Counted from the stretch's first letter, positions 33,627-43,871 are shown. The stretch is 64,000 nucleotides of DNA from Paenibacillus glycinis (GCF_009909185.1 NZ_JAAAMV010000034.1:1-64000), one strand, 5' to 3'. The notes: generated from the letters alone by a model not told the origin. Made by a program: numbers and translations.

Positions 33627-36600
33627 TCAGTCGATCCGTTCCGCGGCTTGAAGCAGTTGATACAACACCTTGGCGGCTGCTTCGCGCGTCGTCGCCTCGG
33701 CAGGGCGGAAGAGGTGGCCGCTTTGAGCCGCGATACCGTTCATCAGGCCGGCTTCGGTAACGGCTTGAATGTCCTTGATCGCATAAGCGCCGAACGTGCC
33801 CGCGTCGTTGTAGACGATGCCGCCGGTCGACGCGGGATTGGCATGCAGCTGCTTAAGCGCGCGATTCAGCATGACGGCCAAGTCTTGGCGGCTGATGGCC
33901 GCGTCCGGCTGGAATCGGCCGTGATCGCCGGTCACCAAACCTGCCGCATACGCGGCGGCAACCTCGCCGGCGAACCAATCGTTCGCGCTCACGTCCGTGA
34001 ACGGAGCCGCTGCATCCTGTACCTTCAGGCCGAGCGCTCTGACCAGCATGGAGGCGAATTCGGCCCGCGTTACGTTGCGCTTCGGCGCGAACGCGTCGGT
34101 GTCGACGCCGTTCATGACGAAGCTGGCGGCGAGCTTTCGGATCTCGTCTTTGGCCCATGAAGACCCGATATCCGAGAACGCGACGTCTCGCGTCGCCGCG
34201 GCATAGGTCGAGAATCCGGGCCGCGCCACGGTCGCGATCGTGCCGCCTTCCTTGCCGGACGTGAAGGTTGCGGGCGCCGGACGGACTTTGCCGTTCTCTT
34301 CATACAGGGCGCCGGTCGCCGCGGCTTTGCCGTCTCCGTCGATCCGGAAGGCGCGTATCACCGTATCGTTGCCGGTGAGCGAAATCGGCGTTTCGCGGTC
34401 ATCCTTGACGCTGCTCGCTTCGAAGGAGATCGGCGTGCCGATGACTTTGGCATCCGGATACGCGGATTCAAAGCGTTTGACGCTGTCTGCTTGCGGCTTT
34501 ATCCGGATGACGAGGCCTGCGTCCTCCGAGATGCTGCCCAGCGCGGACGTAGGAAGCGCGACGGACGCGCCGTTCCAGGCGAATACGACCGAGCTGCCCG
34601 CAGGCGCTGCTTTCAAGCGCTGCGCTTGCGCAGACGTGAAGCGCAGCGTCGCTTCAGCGGCATCGGCGGCGGATGTTTCGACGATGATCGCGGCCGAACC
34701 CGCAGCGGCTTTAAGCGCCCGGTCAAGGTCGGCATCGTCAACGGTGACGGTTAAGACTCCGCCGGCCGAGCTAGTTTGCGGCTTCAGCGCAATCCGCGTC
34801 TGAGCGGCTGCGATGACGGACGCCGTAACGTCCGTAAGATCATCCGTCGGCGCCGGGTCCGACGTAAGCGGCGTACCTGGGTTCTCGTTGCCGCCGCCCG
34901 GATTTCCGCCTCCGGGATTTCCGTCGCCCGGGTTGCCGCCGCCCGGCTGCTCTCCGCCGCCGGCATAATCGTTGTCTACGTTAATCGTCATGTTCGAGAA
35001 ATGAACCTCCGACGTGAAGCCGAAGATGGAATACGCCGTAACGGCGGACAGCACGTACTGCCCGTCGGGCAGCGAAGGAAGCTCGTAGCTGCCGTTAGTG
35101 CCGCCGATATCCTGTTCGGGGGACATGTAGCTGCCGTTAAAGTCTTCGATGACGTAGTCGCCTTCCGGCATATATTGATCCACGCCGTTCTTGGCGCTCT
35201 TCCAATTCGCGAGCAGTCCGTAATAACGGCCGTCGTTGTCCAGCAGGGCGAGCTGCAGGACATTGAACCCTCCGCCGTTGTAATGCAGCGTGATGTCGAT
35301 CGGCGATTGCGGAGATACGACCCTGTTCGTGACGTCGATGCCCCCGAACGCGTTCTCGTTGGCGAGCGATTTCTTCCCGATATGGAAGACGAACGGCAGG
35401 TGCAGGGTCGGGACGCCTTCGCTTTCCAACACCACGGTTCCTTCGTAAACGCCCGGTTTGGCGTTCGGATCTGCTTCGACGGACAGGCCGAAGGTACGGG
35501 CCTTGCCTGCGCCGAGGGCGATCTTGTCTCCTGTATCCAGACCTGTCAGCTTGACGGTGATGCCGTCCCAATCCGGGGTCGTGGCGTACCCGGGCTTGTT
35601 GGTGAACACCTCGTGCAGCTCGGTCTTGGCGGCATAAGTCACCGTCTTATCCGTCACGCTCTTCAGCTGAAGCGTGCTCGCGGCCGCGGCATCGCCTGCC
35701 GGATCCACGACGCCGAACGCGACGCTGCTCGCTTCGCCCGGCAGCTTGACCGGTTTCATGTCCTTGTCCAAGATCGTAATTTCGTCCATGGACTTCAATA
35801 AGGCGGCCGTATGCAGGGCATTCGGCAGATCGGCGCGCCCCGCGCCTTGCGAATAGGCATCGTACGGCGTGCCGTTCTCGTCGGCCAACGGATCCGACGT
35901 GTTCGCGAGCGCCGCCCGGACGTCCGACGGCGTCCAATTCGGGAATTTATCCTTCAGCAGCAGGGCCAGGCCGGCGATATGCGGCGTCGCCATGCTGGTT
36001 CCGCTGTAACGGGCGTAAGCCTCGGCGTAATCGGCGTCCGGATGGACCAAGCCGTACGCGGGAACCGACGAACGGATGCGATGTCCGGGCGCGACGACGT
36101 CCGGTTTGATCCCGAATCTTCCGTCTTGGTTCGGCCCGCGCGAGCTGAATTCCGCCATCGTATCGCCGGGCAGGACGACGTTCGCGAAGGGCTTGTCGAA
36201 CGTCAGCGTGGTCGGGACGTCCGGTTGTTTCAGCATGGCGCGAACCAACGCGCGGCCTTCCTTGCCCGCGATATCGAAGGCGGGGATGAAGTCATCGTAT
36301 TGGCCTTGGAAGCCCATGTACCCGATCGGGCCGTCCCGGCCCGGAATGGATTCCGACAGATCGACGGTATTCGTCTGCCAGACGTCACGCGTATCGTTCG
36401 TCGTGCCGTTGAAGATGACGATCGCCTTGGCGCCGTGCTGCTTGGCGGAGATGATTTGCTGGCCGAACGGCAGCTGCTGGCTGCTGTGCGTCCGCGTGAC
36501 GATGACGATTTTGCCCGCCACGTCTTTGTCGCCGTAATCCGATTCAAAACCGAAGCCGAGATAGACCGCCTCGATCGGATCCGTCCCGAGCTGGCTGGCG

Positions 36601-37889
36601 AAATCCGTCTTCCCGGGCGCCCATGCCATCGCGCGAAGCGCGTACGATTGGCCCGTCAGGGAGCTTGCGGCAACCGTCTCGTACGTGTCGATCTCGCTGG
36701 TGGCGGCGCCGACCGTAATGCCGAGCTCAGCCGTCGACGGAGAGCCGAGCGAATAATAGTAAGGCGCGTCCATGGCGGCGTTGCCCGCCGCGATGACGGG
36801 GACGACGCCGGCGAGCGCCGCGTTGTTGATGGCGATCGCCTCCGCGGAGTAGGGGTCCTTCGTGCCGTCGTCGCCCAGCGACAGATTGATCACGTCCATG
36901 CCGTCTTTGACGGCGTGCTCGATGCCGTCGACGATCATGGCCGAGGTGCCGTTGCCCAGCGGTCCGCCCAACACTTTATAGACGTATAAGTCCGATTCGT
37001 AGGCGATGCCTTTCTGGAGAAAATGGCCGTCGGCATTCGCGGCGCGTCCCGCGATCGTGCCGGAGACGTGGGTGCCGTGACTCGTGCCGGCGACGAGTTG
37101 TTCGGGGACCGGAATATCTTCGTAAGGGTCGTCGTCGTTGTAAAAGGAATCGTGTCCGCCTTTGAATGCGCCTTTCAAATCGGGGTGCACGTAATCGACG
37201 CCGGTATCGATGACGCCGACCTTCAGCCCTTTGCCGGTGTAACCCTCCGCCCAGGCTTCGTCGACGCCCAACTGCTTCAGAGGATCCATATCGATCCGCG
37301 GATCCTCCGCTTCCGCCTCGTAGGACTGCAGCGGCTTCGACGTATAGGTCAAGTTCGGATAAATCGCCCTCACGCCGGGAAGCTTCGCCAGCTTGGCGAT
37401 GCGATTGCCGGGCAGCGTTACGGCCATGCCGTTCAGCACTTGGTTGTACCGGTAGCCGACATTCAGCGACAATCCGCTGGCATTGGCGGTTTTGAGGAAG
37501 GCGGCTTGCTCGGTTTGAACGGCTTTCGCGGTCGCTTCCGCCGCCAGCGTTTTATACCCCTTGCTGGCGGCGTATTTGCCGACGGCGGCAGGCTGGGCGC
37601 TCAATTGAACGATGACGCTGACGGGACCCGCGGAGGACGTGTCGATCTCCGGCGAAATAAAGAGATTGTCCGAGGCGCCGGGAGCGGAAGACAAGCTGCG
37701 CTTCCAATCGTCGGCGTAGGCTTCGAACAAATTAATATCCGAATCCGCCGAGACGGCTGCCGGAAGCGGTCCGTCCGCAGAAGCGCCGGCGGCGACGGGG
37801 AAGGCAGGCTGGTACAGGGAGGCCGCCAAAACGGCCGTGGCGACGATGATGGACGATACCTTAGGAAATCGCTTTTGCATGCTCTTCAA
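33627..37889 (-). CDS. SLH-anchored subtilisin-like serine protease (S8), 1420 aa
   Basis: Signal peptide (VSSIIVATAVLAASLY), inhibitor I9-like prodomain (about 88-185), S8 catalytic domain with complete triad D228 (VIDTG), H271 (SHGTH), S632 (SGTSMATP) and oxyanion N370, with an inserted PA-type domain between about 430 and 560. Beta-sandwich domains (from about 700) and a Gly/Pro-rich linker (near 985) follow, then three SLH domains at the end (FSDIGSSWAKDEI, FTDVSANDWFAGE, AIKDIQAVTEAG) that bind secondary cell-wall polymer. TTG 37889 has GGGGAA six bases upstream. Likely an extracellular wall-attached protease, in one operon with the degenerate subtilase upstream (42-bp gap). Confidence 0.93.
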   Translation of the reverse strand: MKSMQKRFPKVSSIIVATAVLAASLYQPAFPVAAGASADGPLPAAVSADSDINLFEAYADDWKRSLSSAPGASDNLFISPEIDTSSAGPVSVIVQLSAQPAAVGKYAASKGYKTLAAEATAKAVQTEQAAFLKTANASGLSLNVGYRYNQVLNGMAVTLPGNRIAKLAKLPGVRAIYPNLTYTSKPLQSYEAEAEDPRIDMDPLKQLGVDEAWAEGYTGKGLKVGVIDTGVDYVHPDLKGAFKGGHDSFYNDDDPYEDIPVPEQLVAGTSHGTHVSGTIAGRAANADGHFLQKGIAYESDLYVYKVLGGPLGNGTSAMIVDGIEHAVKDGMDVINLSLGDDGTKDPYSAEAIAINNAALAGVVPVIAAGNAAMDAPYYYSLGSPSTAELGITVGAATSEIDTYETVAASSLTGQSYALRAMAWAPGKTDFASQLGTDPIEAVYLGFGFESDYGDKDVAGKIVIVTRTHSSQQLPFGQQIISAKQHGAKAIVIFNGTTNDTRDVWQTNTVDLSESIPGRDGPIGYMGFQGQYDDFIPAFDIAGKEGRALVRAMLKQPDVPTTLTFDKPFANVVLPGDTMAEFSSRGPNQDGRFGIKPDVVAPGHRIRSSVPAYGLVHPDADYAEAYARYSGTSMATPHIAGLALLLKDKFPNWTPSDVRAALANTSDPLADENGTPYDAYSQGAGRADLPNALHTAALLKSMDEITILDKDMKPVKLPGEASSVAFGVVDPAGDAAAASTLQLKSVTDKTVTYAAKTELHEVFTNKPGYATTPDWDGITVKLTGLDTGDKIALGAGKARTFGLSVEADPNAKPGVYEGTVVLESEGVPTLHLPFVFHIGKKSLANENAFGGIDVTNRVVSPQSPIDITLHYNGGGFNVLQLALLDNDGRYYGLLANWKSAKNGVDQYMPEGDYVIEDFNGSYMSPEQDIGGTNGSYELPSLPDGQYVLSAVTAYSIFGFTSEVHFSNMTINVDNDYAGGGEQPGGGNPGDGNPGGGNPGGGNENPGTPLTSDPAPTDDLTDVTASVIAAAQTRIALKPQTSSAGGVLTVTVDDADLDRALKAAAGSAAIIVETSAADAAEATLRFTSAQAQRLKAAPAGSSVVFAWNGASVALPTSALGSISEDAGLVIRIKPQADSVKRFESAYPDAKVIGTPISFEASSVKDDRETPISLTGNDTVIRAFRIDGDGKAAATGALYEENGKVRPAPATFTSGKEGGTIATVARPGFSTYAAATRDVAFSDIGSSWAKDEIRKLAASFVMNGVDTDAFAPKRNVTRAEFASMLVRALGLKVQDAAAPFTDVSANDWFAGEVAAAYAAGLVTGDHGRFQPDAAISRQDLAVMLNRALKQLHANPASTGGIVYNDAGTFGAYAIKDIQAVTEAGLMNGIAAQSGHLFRPAEATTREAAAKVLYQLLQAAERID

Positions 37890-37931
37890 ATCCGGTTCCC
37901 CATTTCTTAAATGTTGTCGTTCTCGTCTGGA

Positions 37932-40900
37932 TTACGATTCGATCTCGAAGGCGTCGATCGAGACGGCGTTGCCGGCGGAGCGCTCATGCTTCTTGCCGCT
38001 GTTCACGACGCGCACGGTATGCGTGCCCTCGGCGAGAATCTCCGACTCGAACACGACGGTTTCGTACTGACGTTCTGTCCGATACAAGTCCACCGATTTC
38101 GCCAGTTGTCCGTCGATATAGATATCCGCGATGCCGCGGCTGCCGCCGACGGGCGCGATGAGACGGACCTTCGTTCCGGAGAAGGCAAGCTCGGCGAAAT
38201 CGCCTTGCGCAATGGAAGTCGTGACGGATTGGCCGGAGTACACCGTGCTGAAGCTCGTCGCCCATGTGCCGTCATAGTGCACCTGGAAGAAATCGGCGTC
38301 TTGCACCAGATGCTTGACGAGGAACGCATCGACGTTCACGTACGCGGGGTCGTTCTTGCGAGCTCTCGGATCGGTCTTGCCCGTCCATTCGATGCGAATC
38401 GTATGCTTGTCGTAGGAGATCGTTCGCTTGAAGAGCGCTTGCCGCTTCGATTCGGTCTCGCCGTACAAGGACACGGTTGCGGCAAGCTTGCCGTCGAGAT
38501 AGACGTTGGCAATGCCTTGCTGCGCATTCTTGGTTCCGATCCATTCGATATAGCTGCCTTCGAAGGCGAGTTCGACATGGCCCGGAGCGTCGATGCGCTT
38601 CGCGCTTCCGCCGGACAGCGCCTCGTCCGAGACGGTCTCCCAATCGCCGTCGTAGGTCACGGCTGCCGAATCGTCCTCGTAAGCGCCGGAAGCGTTGGCA
38701 TGCTGCAGGCGCAGCGTAAAGTCGCCCGCGCCAGCGAACGCGTAGACATTTAAATAATAGGTGCCGGTCTGTTTTACGAAATAAGAGAAGTTCTCGCCGG
38801 ACGTTCCCGGATGCTCGGAGGCGGCGACAATCCCTTCCTTGCCGTGGACGGTAACGGCGGCAGGCGAGTAGAGGTAAAGATCGAAGTCCGTGCCTTCGTC
38901 TCCGGACAACGCCGCTTGAACGGTTTCGCCGGCGTTCAGTTCGACCGCGTACACGCGATCCGGATCGGCTGCTTCGTCAAGGCGTTCGCTCACTTCCGAG
39001 ACTTGCAGCGGGGTGCCGGGGATATCCTTGTCGGAGATGGCGCGATAAGCGTCGATCATCTTGTCCGACATGTTCGTGTCCGCCAGGGAACTGACTTTCT
39101 TCCCGCTGTTCATCAATCGCTCGATCGTCAGCTTCGCGTCGTAGCCCGGATTTTCGCCAAGCACCAAAGCGGCCACTCCGGCAGCGTACGCGATGGCCGG
39201 CGTGCCGTACGACCCTTGAAAGTCGTAATCCGGCTTATCCAGGACAAGGTTTGCCCGGGCGTATGAATCGCGGGCCGCAATGACATCGCCGAACGAAGCA
39301 TCCGGCATCGGAACGGACTGTCCGGCGTAGATGGTCCCATCGCCGCCCAGCAAATCGTAATAGCCGAAATAGCCTTCGTTCACATAATCCAGGTGAAGCG
39401 TATCCTTCACGAATGGCGACGTTTCGCTCCCGAAGAGCGCGTCCCTGCCCGAGAGGAGCAATCGGCCGCCGGCTTGCAGGTAAGTCGTCACGTTCGCCTG
39501 ATCGGACTCGCTAAGCACCGGGGGCGCATTCGGATCCGGCGTGACGTTCGCGTTGGCGTAGCCGGTGAACCATACGACGACGTCGTAGGCTTGCATGGCT
39601 TCGAGAGCGGGACCATTCTCGTTTTTCGGCACGGTCACGACGTCGAAGGCGCCGCGGGCATCTTCGATCGGAATGCCGTCCGTCTCGTAGCCGGCGGTCA
39701 GCAGGAAGCTCTTGTACAATTCGAGGAAGCTCCGTTCCTCCTCATTGCCTCCGACCGAGTTGTCGTCCTGGACAAGCAGGATCGACGGCTTGTCCACGCC
39801 TTCGCTCAAATAATCGAGCGCCGCGCGGAAATAATCCGTTTGAAACGGCGGAACGAAATTCTCGAAGCCGAGCCCGTTATAGATCGCTCTGTACGTGCCG
39901 GTGTCGATTTCGGCGGCGTACGCCGGGTTTTCCGAGGGCATGGTCGTTAACGCGTCGTTTGCCGGCGCCGCGATCTGAACGGTTTTTTTGCCGTAGCTCG
40001 TCGCCGAATAGCCATTGCGCCCGATGCCGTTGACGGTCAGCACGTTCGGGAGCTTGTAGGAGGCCGGGTAGGCCGGGATGCGGTCCAGGTCGTCGCGCCA
40101 GTCGCCGGGCTGGGCGACGAACAGCATGTCGGAGTGCTGGAGCGCGTCCAAGATGAGATCGCTCGGTTCCCAAGTCACGAAGTCCAAGACGGCGATGTCG
40201 GCGCCCATCTGCTCGGCGTAGGCGATGCCCGCGGCGATTTGCGAGAAGGTTCCGCTCCCCGACGTCGAAGAAAACGTCTTGATCGGCAGAATCTTCGCGT
40301 TCGGGGCCACGCCGGCGATTCCGACGGCGTTGTCGATGGAGGCGGCTACGATGCCCGCGATCGCCGTCCCGTTCTTGGCCGGGTCGCTCAGGTCGTCGTC
40401 GGCATCGTTGTCGTCATGATTGAAATCCCAGCCGTGAACGTCGTCGACAAAGCCGTTGCCGTCGTCGTCGACGCCGTTATCCGGTATTTCCTTGGGGTTC
40501 GTCCAGATGCGGTTCTCCAGATCCGGATGATCGCCGTCCACGCCGTCGCTGATTACCGCCACGACGACTTCCTTGTCGCTGTCTTTCAGAAGCGACCAGG
40601 CTTCCGGCGCGTTGATGTCGATATCCGCTTTGCTGTACGGCCACTCTTCGGTGTCGAGGGTGTTGTGCAAGGCCCACTGCTCAGGAAATAAAGGGTCATT
40701 CGGGATAAGAGGTTCGGATGAAACGGATGCCGGCTCGTTCGCGGAGGTTATGCCGGTCGGTGCGATGGATTGCGATTGCGGCGCCGGAGATGCCGGGCCG
40801 ACTTGCGATGCGTTGGCCCCGGTTTCCGCCGGCTGGGACTGGAATACCCGGTCGTCCGGCTCCGCGAACAAGACGTTCGCGTCGGCCTTCAATCGGGCGA

Positions 40901-41294
40901 GGACGGCGTCGATATCCGTGCCTTCCGGCAGTTTCAGAACCTCGGTGCCGAGGCTCGGCAGCGTTCGTGCCGGCGTCAAGCCGTAAGTCGCGGCAAGCGC
41001 CGCCGCGTTCGCTCCGTCTTTATACTTCACGACGATGCTGTCGGCTTTGGTGACCGCGCCGGAAGGTCGCGGTATCGGTTCCAAGCGGGGGGCCGCCGGA
41101 ACCTGGATCTCCGGCTCCGCGTCATTACCGCGGTCCGGCAGCAACGTCTTTCGGAGTTTATCGGGGGATGCGGTTCCTTGCGCCGACGCGACCCCTCGAC
41201 TATGCGAATCGAAGGTAGGGGCGAAGGTGCCGGAAACCAAAACGGAAGTGACCAATAATGACAAGCATAAGGATTTCATCGATTGACGCTTCAA
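37932..41294 (-). CDS. Degenerate subtilase (pseudo-protease), 1120 aa
   Basis: Signal peptide, then a prodomain (about 84-150), an S8 fold from about 200 with the calcium-binding NGVDDDGNGFVDDVHGWDF, and two tandem galactose-binding-like beta-sandwich modules at the C-terminus (each with GIAxxYxDGxLA). The catalytic residues are all replaced: Asp is S249 (AVISDG instead of AVIDTG), His is N308 (NGTAIAG instead of HGTHVAG), oxyanion Asn is D398, Ser is T698 (GTPAIA instead of GTSMAT). A region of about 220 residues is inserted before the last helix. Intact frame, so a binding or decoy role is likely. TTG 41294 with AGGAGG upstream. Confidence 0.85.
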   Translation of the reverse strand: MKRQSMKSLCLSLLVTSVLVSGTFAPTFDSHSRGVASAQGTASPDKLRKTLLPDRGNDAEPEIQVPAAPRLEPIPRPSGAVTKADSIVVKYKDGANAAALAATYGLTPARTLPSLGTEVLKLPEGTDIDAVLARLKADANVLFAEPDDRVFQSQPAETGANASQVGPASPAPQSQSIAPTGITSANEPASVSSEPLIPNDPLFPEQWALHNTLDTEEWPYSKADIDINAPEAWSLLKDSDKEVVVAVISDGVDGDHPDLENRIWTNPKEIPDNGVDDDGNGFVDDVHGWDFNHDDNDADDDLSDPAKNGTAIAGIVAASIDNAVGIAGVAPNAKILPIKTFSSTSGSGTFSQIAAGIAYAEQMGADIAVLDFVTWEPSDLILDALQHSDMLFVAQPGDWRDDLDRIPAYPASYKLPNVLTVNGIGRNGYSATSYGKKTVQIAAPANDALTTMPSENPAYAAEIDTGTYRAIYNGLGFENFVPPFQTDYFRAALDYLSEGVDKPSILLVQDDNSVGGNEEERSFLELYKSFLLTAGYETDGIPIEDARGAFDVVTVPKNENGPALEAMQAYDVVVWFTGYANANVTPDPNAPPVLSESDQANVTTYLQAGGRLLLSGRDALFGSETSPFVKDTLHLDYVNEGYFGYYDLLGGDGTIYAGQSVPMPDASFGDVIAARDSYARANLVLDKPDYDFQGSYGTPAIAYAAGVAALVLGENPGYDAKLTIERLMNSGKKVSSLADTNMSDKMIDAYRAISDKDIPGTPLQVSEVSERLDEAADPDRVYAVELNAGETVQAALSGDEGTDFDLYLYSPAAVTVHGKEGIVAASEHPGTSGENFSYFVKQTGTYYLNVYAFAGAGDFTLRLQHANASGAYEDDSAAVTYDGDWETVSDEALSGGSAKRIDAPGHVELAFEGSYIEWIGTKNAQQGIANVYLDGKLAATVSLYGETESKRQALFKRTISYDKHTIRIEWTGKTDPRARKNDPAYVNVDAFLVKHLVQDADFFQVHYDGTWATSFSTVYSGQSVTTSIAQGDFAELAFSGTKVRLIAPVGGSRGIADIYIDGQLAKSVDLYRTERQYETVVFESEILAEGTHTVRVVNSGKKHERSAGNAVSIDAFEIES

Positions 41295-41744
41295 GTCTGT
41301 ATCTCCTCCTAGTGAATGGTTCTGAACGAAACTGGCATCGCATCGGCTGCGATAACTCGCTCTGAATCGTATGCTCGTAGCTTAAGAGGAAATAGGATCG
41401 GAATTCCGAATCCGCGCAAAGAAGGATGGTTCTATTGCAGCTTGTCGTTAGGAAATAATACCTCCTTACGTGTAGGTAGGACTCGAATTTGGTGTAACGT
41501 AATGTGACGTATACTGGCCGAAATTCTGAGAGAATTATATAATTCACGAATCCTCAGCGTCAATAAGTTTATTTTTTTAAACTAAAAGGAAATAAAACCG
41601 AACATTTATGTGAGATTTAATTACATATCTCTAGCATTTAAGAATCGACCGGGACTCGTTGCTCGCGATGGGGTCCCGCCGGATCCCCGAAATATAGCGC
41701 TTACAAATACGTAAACGATCGTTAAGCAAGTAAAAAGATGCGCG
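41295..41744. other. Long intergenic region upstream of the first ABC transporter
   Basis: About 450 bp without a gene; AT-rich, no convincing ribosome-binding site and no repeat. One weak catabolite-response (cre) candidate, ATATAGCGCTTACA at 41693-41706, lies 39 bp before the -35 box; its match to the consensus is only partial. Confidence 0.35.
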
Positions 41745-41774
41745 TTGTTGGGAGCTTTTCCGGATGCCTATAAT
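41745..41774 (+). promoter_or_regulatory. Promoter of the first ABC transporter unit (duplicated type)
   Basis: TTGTTG (41745-41750), 18-bp spacer, TATAAT (41769-41774), then GARAGCGTAACCA. An almost identical arrangement occurs at 49389-49418, including the downstream AGGGGATGGCTATGAA leader, so the two promoter regions descend from one duplication. Confidence 0.7.
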
Positions 41775-41820
41775 GAAAGCGTAACCAATTCAAAGGATCG
41801 CCACGTGAAAGGGGATGGCT

Positions 41821-41904
41821 ATGAAGTTGAAGGAAAAGCCTATCGATTCGGAGCTAGAGTCGGCACATTCGACGGGAAACGACATGCCGCTGAACATCCG
41901 ATAA
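41821..41904 (+). CDS. 27-aa leader peptide before the ABC transporter
   Basis: AAAGGGGATGGCT precedes ATG 41821. The frame reads MKLKEKPIDSELESAHSTGN and then DMPLNIR with a TAA. The same ribosome-binding context at the other copy of this promoter (49389) starts a full lipoprotein gene, so the peptide may be a relic of a lost gene start or a real leader. It is not hydrophobic and no family fits. The transporter gene begins 38 bp further on. Confidence 0.4.
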   Translation: MKLKEKPIDSELESAHSTGNDMPLNIR

Positions 41905-41942
41905 TGATGTGCGTAATCCCAATGTAGAAGAGGAGAGACACG

Positions 41943-42863
41943 GTGCGCATGCAAAAATACAGTATCGCAAGCATGTCGGTAAGAAAATTTCTCTATATTT
42001 TGCCTTTTATGATTCTTCTTTTTATTTTTGCTTACTACCCGCTATACGGATGGGTATATGCTTTCTTTGACTATATGCCGCCTATTCCGCTGTCGGAATC
42101 GCCTTTTGTCGGGTTGAGATGGTTTCGCTCTTTGGTCGAAAACCAGGTAAAGATCGATCAGCTGCTGCAGGTCATCAAGAATACGTTCGGCATGAGCGGC
42201 CTTAATTTGCTCTTCTCGTGGCTTCCCATGGTCTTCGCGATCTTTCTGACCGAAATCAAGGCCGTCCGTTTCCGGAAGTTCATCCAGACGGTCACGACCC
42301 TTCCGAACTTTATCAGCTGGGTATTGGTCTATTCGCTGGGCTTCTCCATGTTCTCCAGCGAAGGGATCGTCAACGGCATGCTTCAACAGCTCGGCATAAC
42401 CGATTCCCCGATCTTGTTCCTCCAGAGCTCCAGCCACGTGTGGTTGACGATGTGGTTGTGGACGACCTGGAAAGCCTTGGGGTGGTCCGCCATCCTGTAC
42501 ATCGCCGCGATCATGGGAATCGACGATTCGTTATACGAGGCGGCCGAAGTAGACGGCGCGACCAGGATGCAGGTGATCCGGCATGTCGTTCTCCCGAGCA
42601 TGCTTCCGACGTATTTCGTGCTGCTGATGCTGCAAATAGCCAGCTTCCTGAACAACGGCCTGGAGCAATACTTCGTCTTTCAGAACGCGTTCAACAAGGA
42701 CCACATTCAAGTTCTGGACTTGTACGTCTACAACCTGGCCATGGGGGGCGGCAGCTATTCCGTATCCGTCGCGATCAGCATGCTGAAGAGCTTGATCAGC
42801 GTCGTACTGCTCTTTTCGGTGAACAAGCTGTCCAAAATCTTAAGAGGGGAGAGTATCGTATGA
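41943..42863 (+). CDS. ABC transporter permease, LplB/YtcP-type (sugar uptake), system 1
   Basis: 306 aa, six membrane segments. It contains the permease EAA loop as YEAAEVDGATRMQVIRHVVL, which docks an ATPase; no ATPase is encoded nearby, as usual for these oligosaccharide importers that share MsmX-like ATPases. YNLAMGGGSYS near the C-terminus is typical of the binding-protein-dependent carbohydrate permease class. GTG start at 41943 with GAGGAGAGA upstream. It overlaps the second permease by 4 bp. Confidence 0.93.
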   Translation: MRMQKYSIASMSVRKFLYILPFMILLFIFAYYPLYGWVYAFFDYMPPIPLSESPFVGLRWFRSLVENQVKIDQLLQVIKNTFGMSGLNLLFSWLPMVFAIFLTEIKAVRFRKFIQTVTTLPNFISWVLVYSLGFSMFSSEGIVNGMLQQLGITDSPILFLQSSSHVWLTMWLWTTWKALGWSAILYIAAIMGIDDSLYEAAEVDGATRMQVIRHVVLPSMLPTYFVLLMLQIASFLNNGLEQYFVFQNAFNKDHIQVLDLYVYNLAMGGGSYSVSVAISMLKSLISVVLLFSVNKLSKILRGESIV

Positions 42864-43825
42864 GCGAAAATACGGCCGCGCTGGAACAGAATGCGGCGCA
42901 TCAAAGCCGCTTGGATAAAAAGGCTCGCTTTCAAGTCAGCGCGACGGACAAATTCATTTCGGTCGCGATCTATACGCTGTTTTCCCTGTTCGCGCTTCTC
43001 TGCGTATACCCCTTTTACTCGATCATTATCAACACCATCAGCGCGAACGATATCAGCGCCAAAGGCGAAGTCGTGTTTTTCCCGAAGCATATCCACTTCC
43101 AGAACTACGTGGACGTGTTTAAAATACCGGGGCTCGGCACTGCGGCGCTCGTCTCCTTGGGGAGAACGGTGATCGGAACGACGTTGACGGTAGGCGTCTC
43201 GGCTTTCCTTGGCTTCATGTTTACCCAGGAGGATATGTGGGGGCGGAAGTTCTGGTACCGATTTACGGTGATCACGATGTTCTTCAACGCAGGGATTATT
43301 CCATGGTATTTGACGATGCGCTCGCTGCATCTGACCAATAACTTTCTGGCTTATATTTTGCCGACGATCGTCGCGCCTTTCTTTATCATCCTGGTCAAGA
43401 CGTTCGTGGAATCGCTGCCAAAGGAATTGCAGCAGGCGGCCAGCATCGACGGGGCCGGAATCATGACCCTTTTCTTCAGGATCATACTGCCTATAAGCAA
43501 GCCCATTTTGGCGACGGTCGCGATATTCGCGGCGGTGGACCAATGGAATTCCTTCCAGGATACGCTGCTGCTCGTGACGGAAAGCAAACTCTACAGCCTG
43601 CAGTTTATTCTGTACAACTACATCAATCAGGCGAGTTCGTTATCGACCATGGTCAACCTGCAGAACGCCGGCTCGACGACGATGGCAAGCCTGGCGACCA
43701 AGCAGACGACGACTTCGATACGAATGACGGTGACCATCATCGTCGTGGCGCCGATCCTGCTGATTTATCCGATTTTCCAAAGGTTTTTCGTAAAAGGAAT
43801 TATGATCGGTGCAGTGAAAGGCTGA
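42860..43825 (+). CDS. ABC transporter permease, LplC/YtcP-type, system 1
   Basis: 321 aa from ATG 42860, which overlaps the preceding stop (ATGA). Six membrane segments, EAA loop variant QQAASIDGAGIMTLFFRIIL, and the closing YPIFQRFFVKGIMIGAVKG, which is diagnostic for the LplC-like partner permease. The segment upstream of 42860 in the same frame is coincidental open sequence inside the first permease gene. Partner of the 306-aa permease and the lipoprotein at 43872. Confidence 0.93.
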   Translation: MSENTAALEQNAAHQSRLDKKARFQVSATDKFISVAIYTLFSLFALLCVYPFYSIIINTISANDISAKGEVVFFPKHIHFQNYVDVFKIPGLGTAALVSLGRTVIGTTLTVGVSAFLGFMFTQEDMWGRKFWYRFTVITMFFNAGIIPWYLTMRSLHLTNNFLAYILPTIVAPFFIILVKTFVESLPKELQQAASIDGAGIMTLFFRIILPISKPILATVAIFAAVDQWNSFQDTLLLVTESKLYSLQFILYNYINQASSLSTMVNLQNAGSTTMASLATKQTTTSIRMTVTIIVVAPILLIYPIFQRFFVKGIMIGAVKG

Positions 43826-43871
43826 CTTGCGCATGCACGATTATAATAATTTGACCAAGTGGGGGTTGCAT

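Noticed and set aside
34240-41258. Long open frames on the plus strand opposite the two subtilases
   Set aside because: They follow from the high GC and codon pattern of the minus-strand genes, lack ribosome binding sites and resemble no protein family.
42218-42859. A longer start for the second permease of system 1
   Set aside because: The upstream frame lies inside the first permease gene; the ATGA-overlapping ATG at 42860 begins a normal LplC-type protein.
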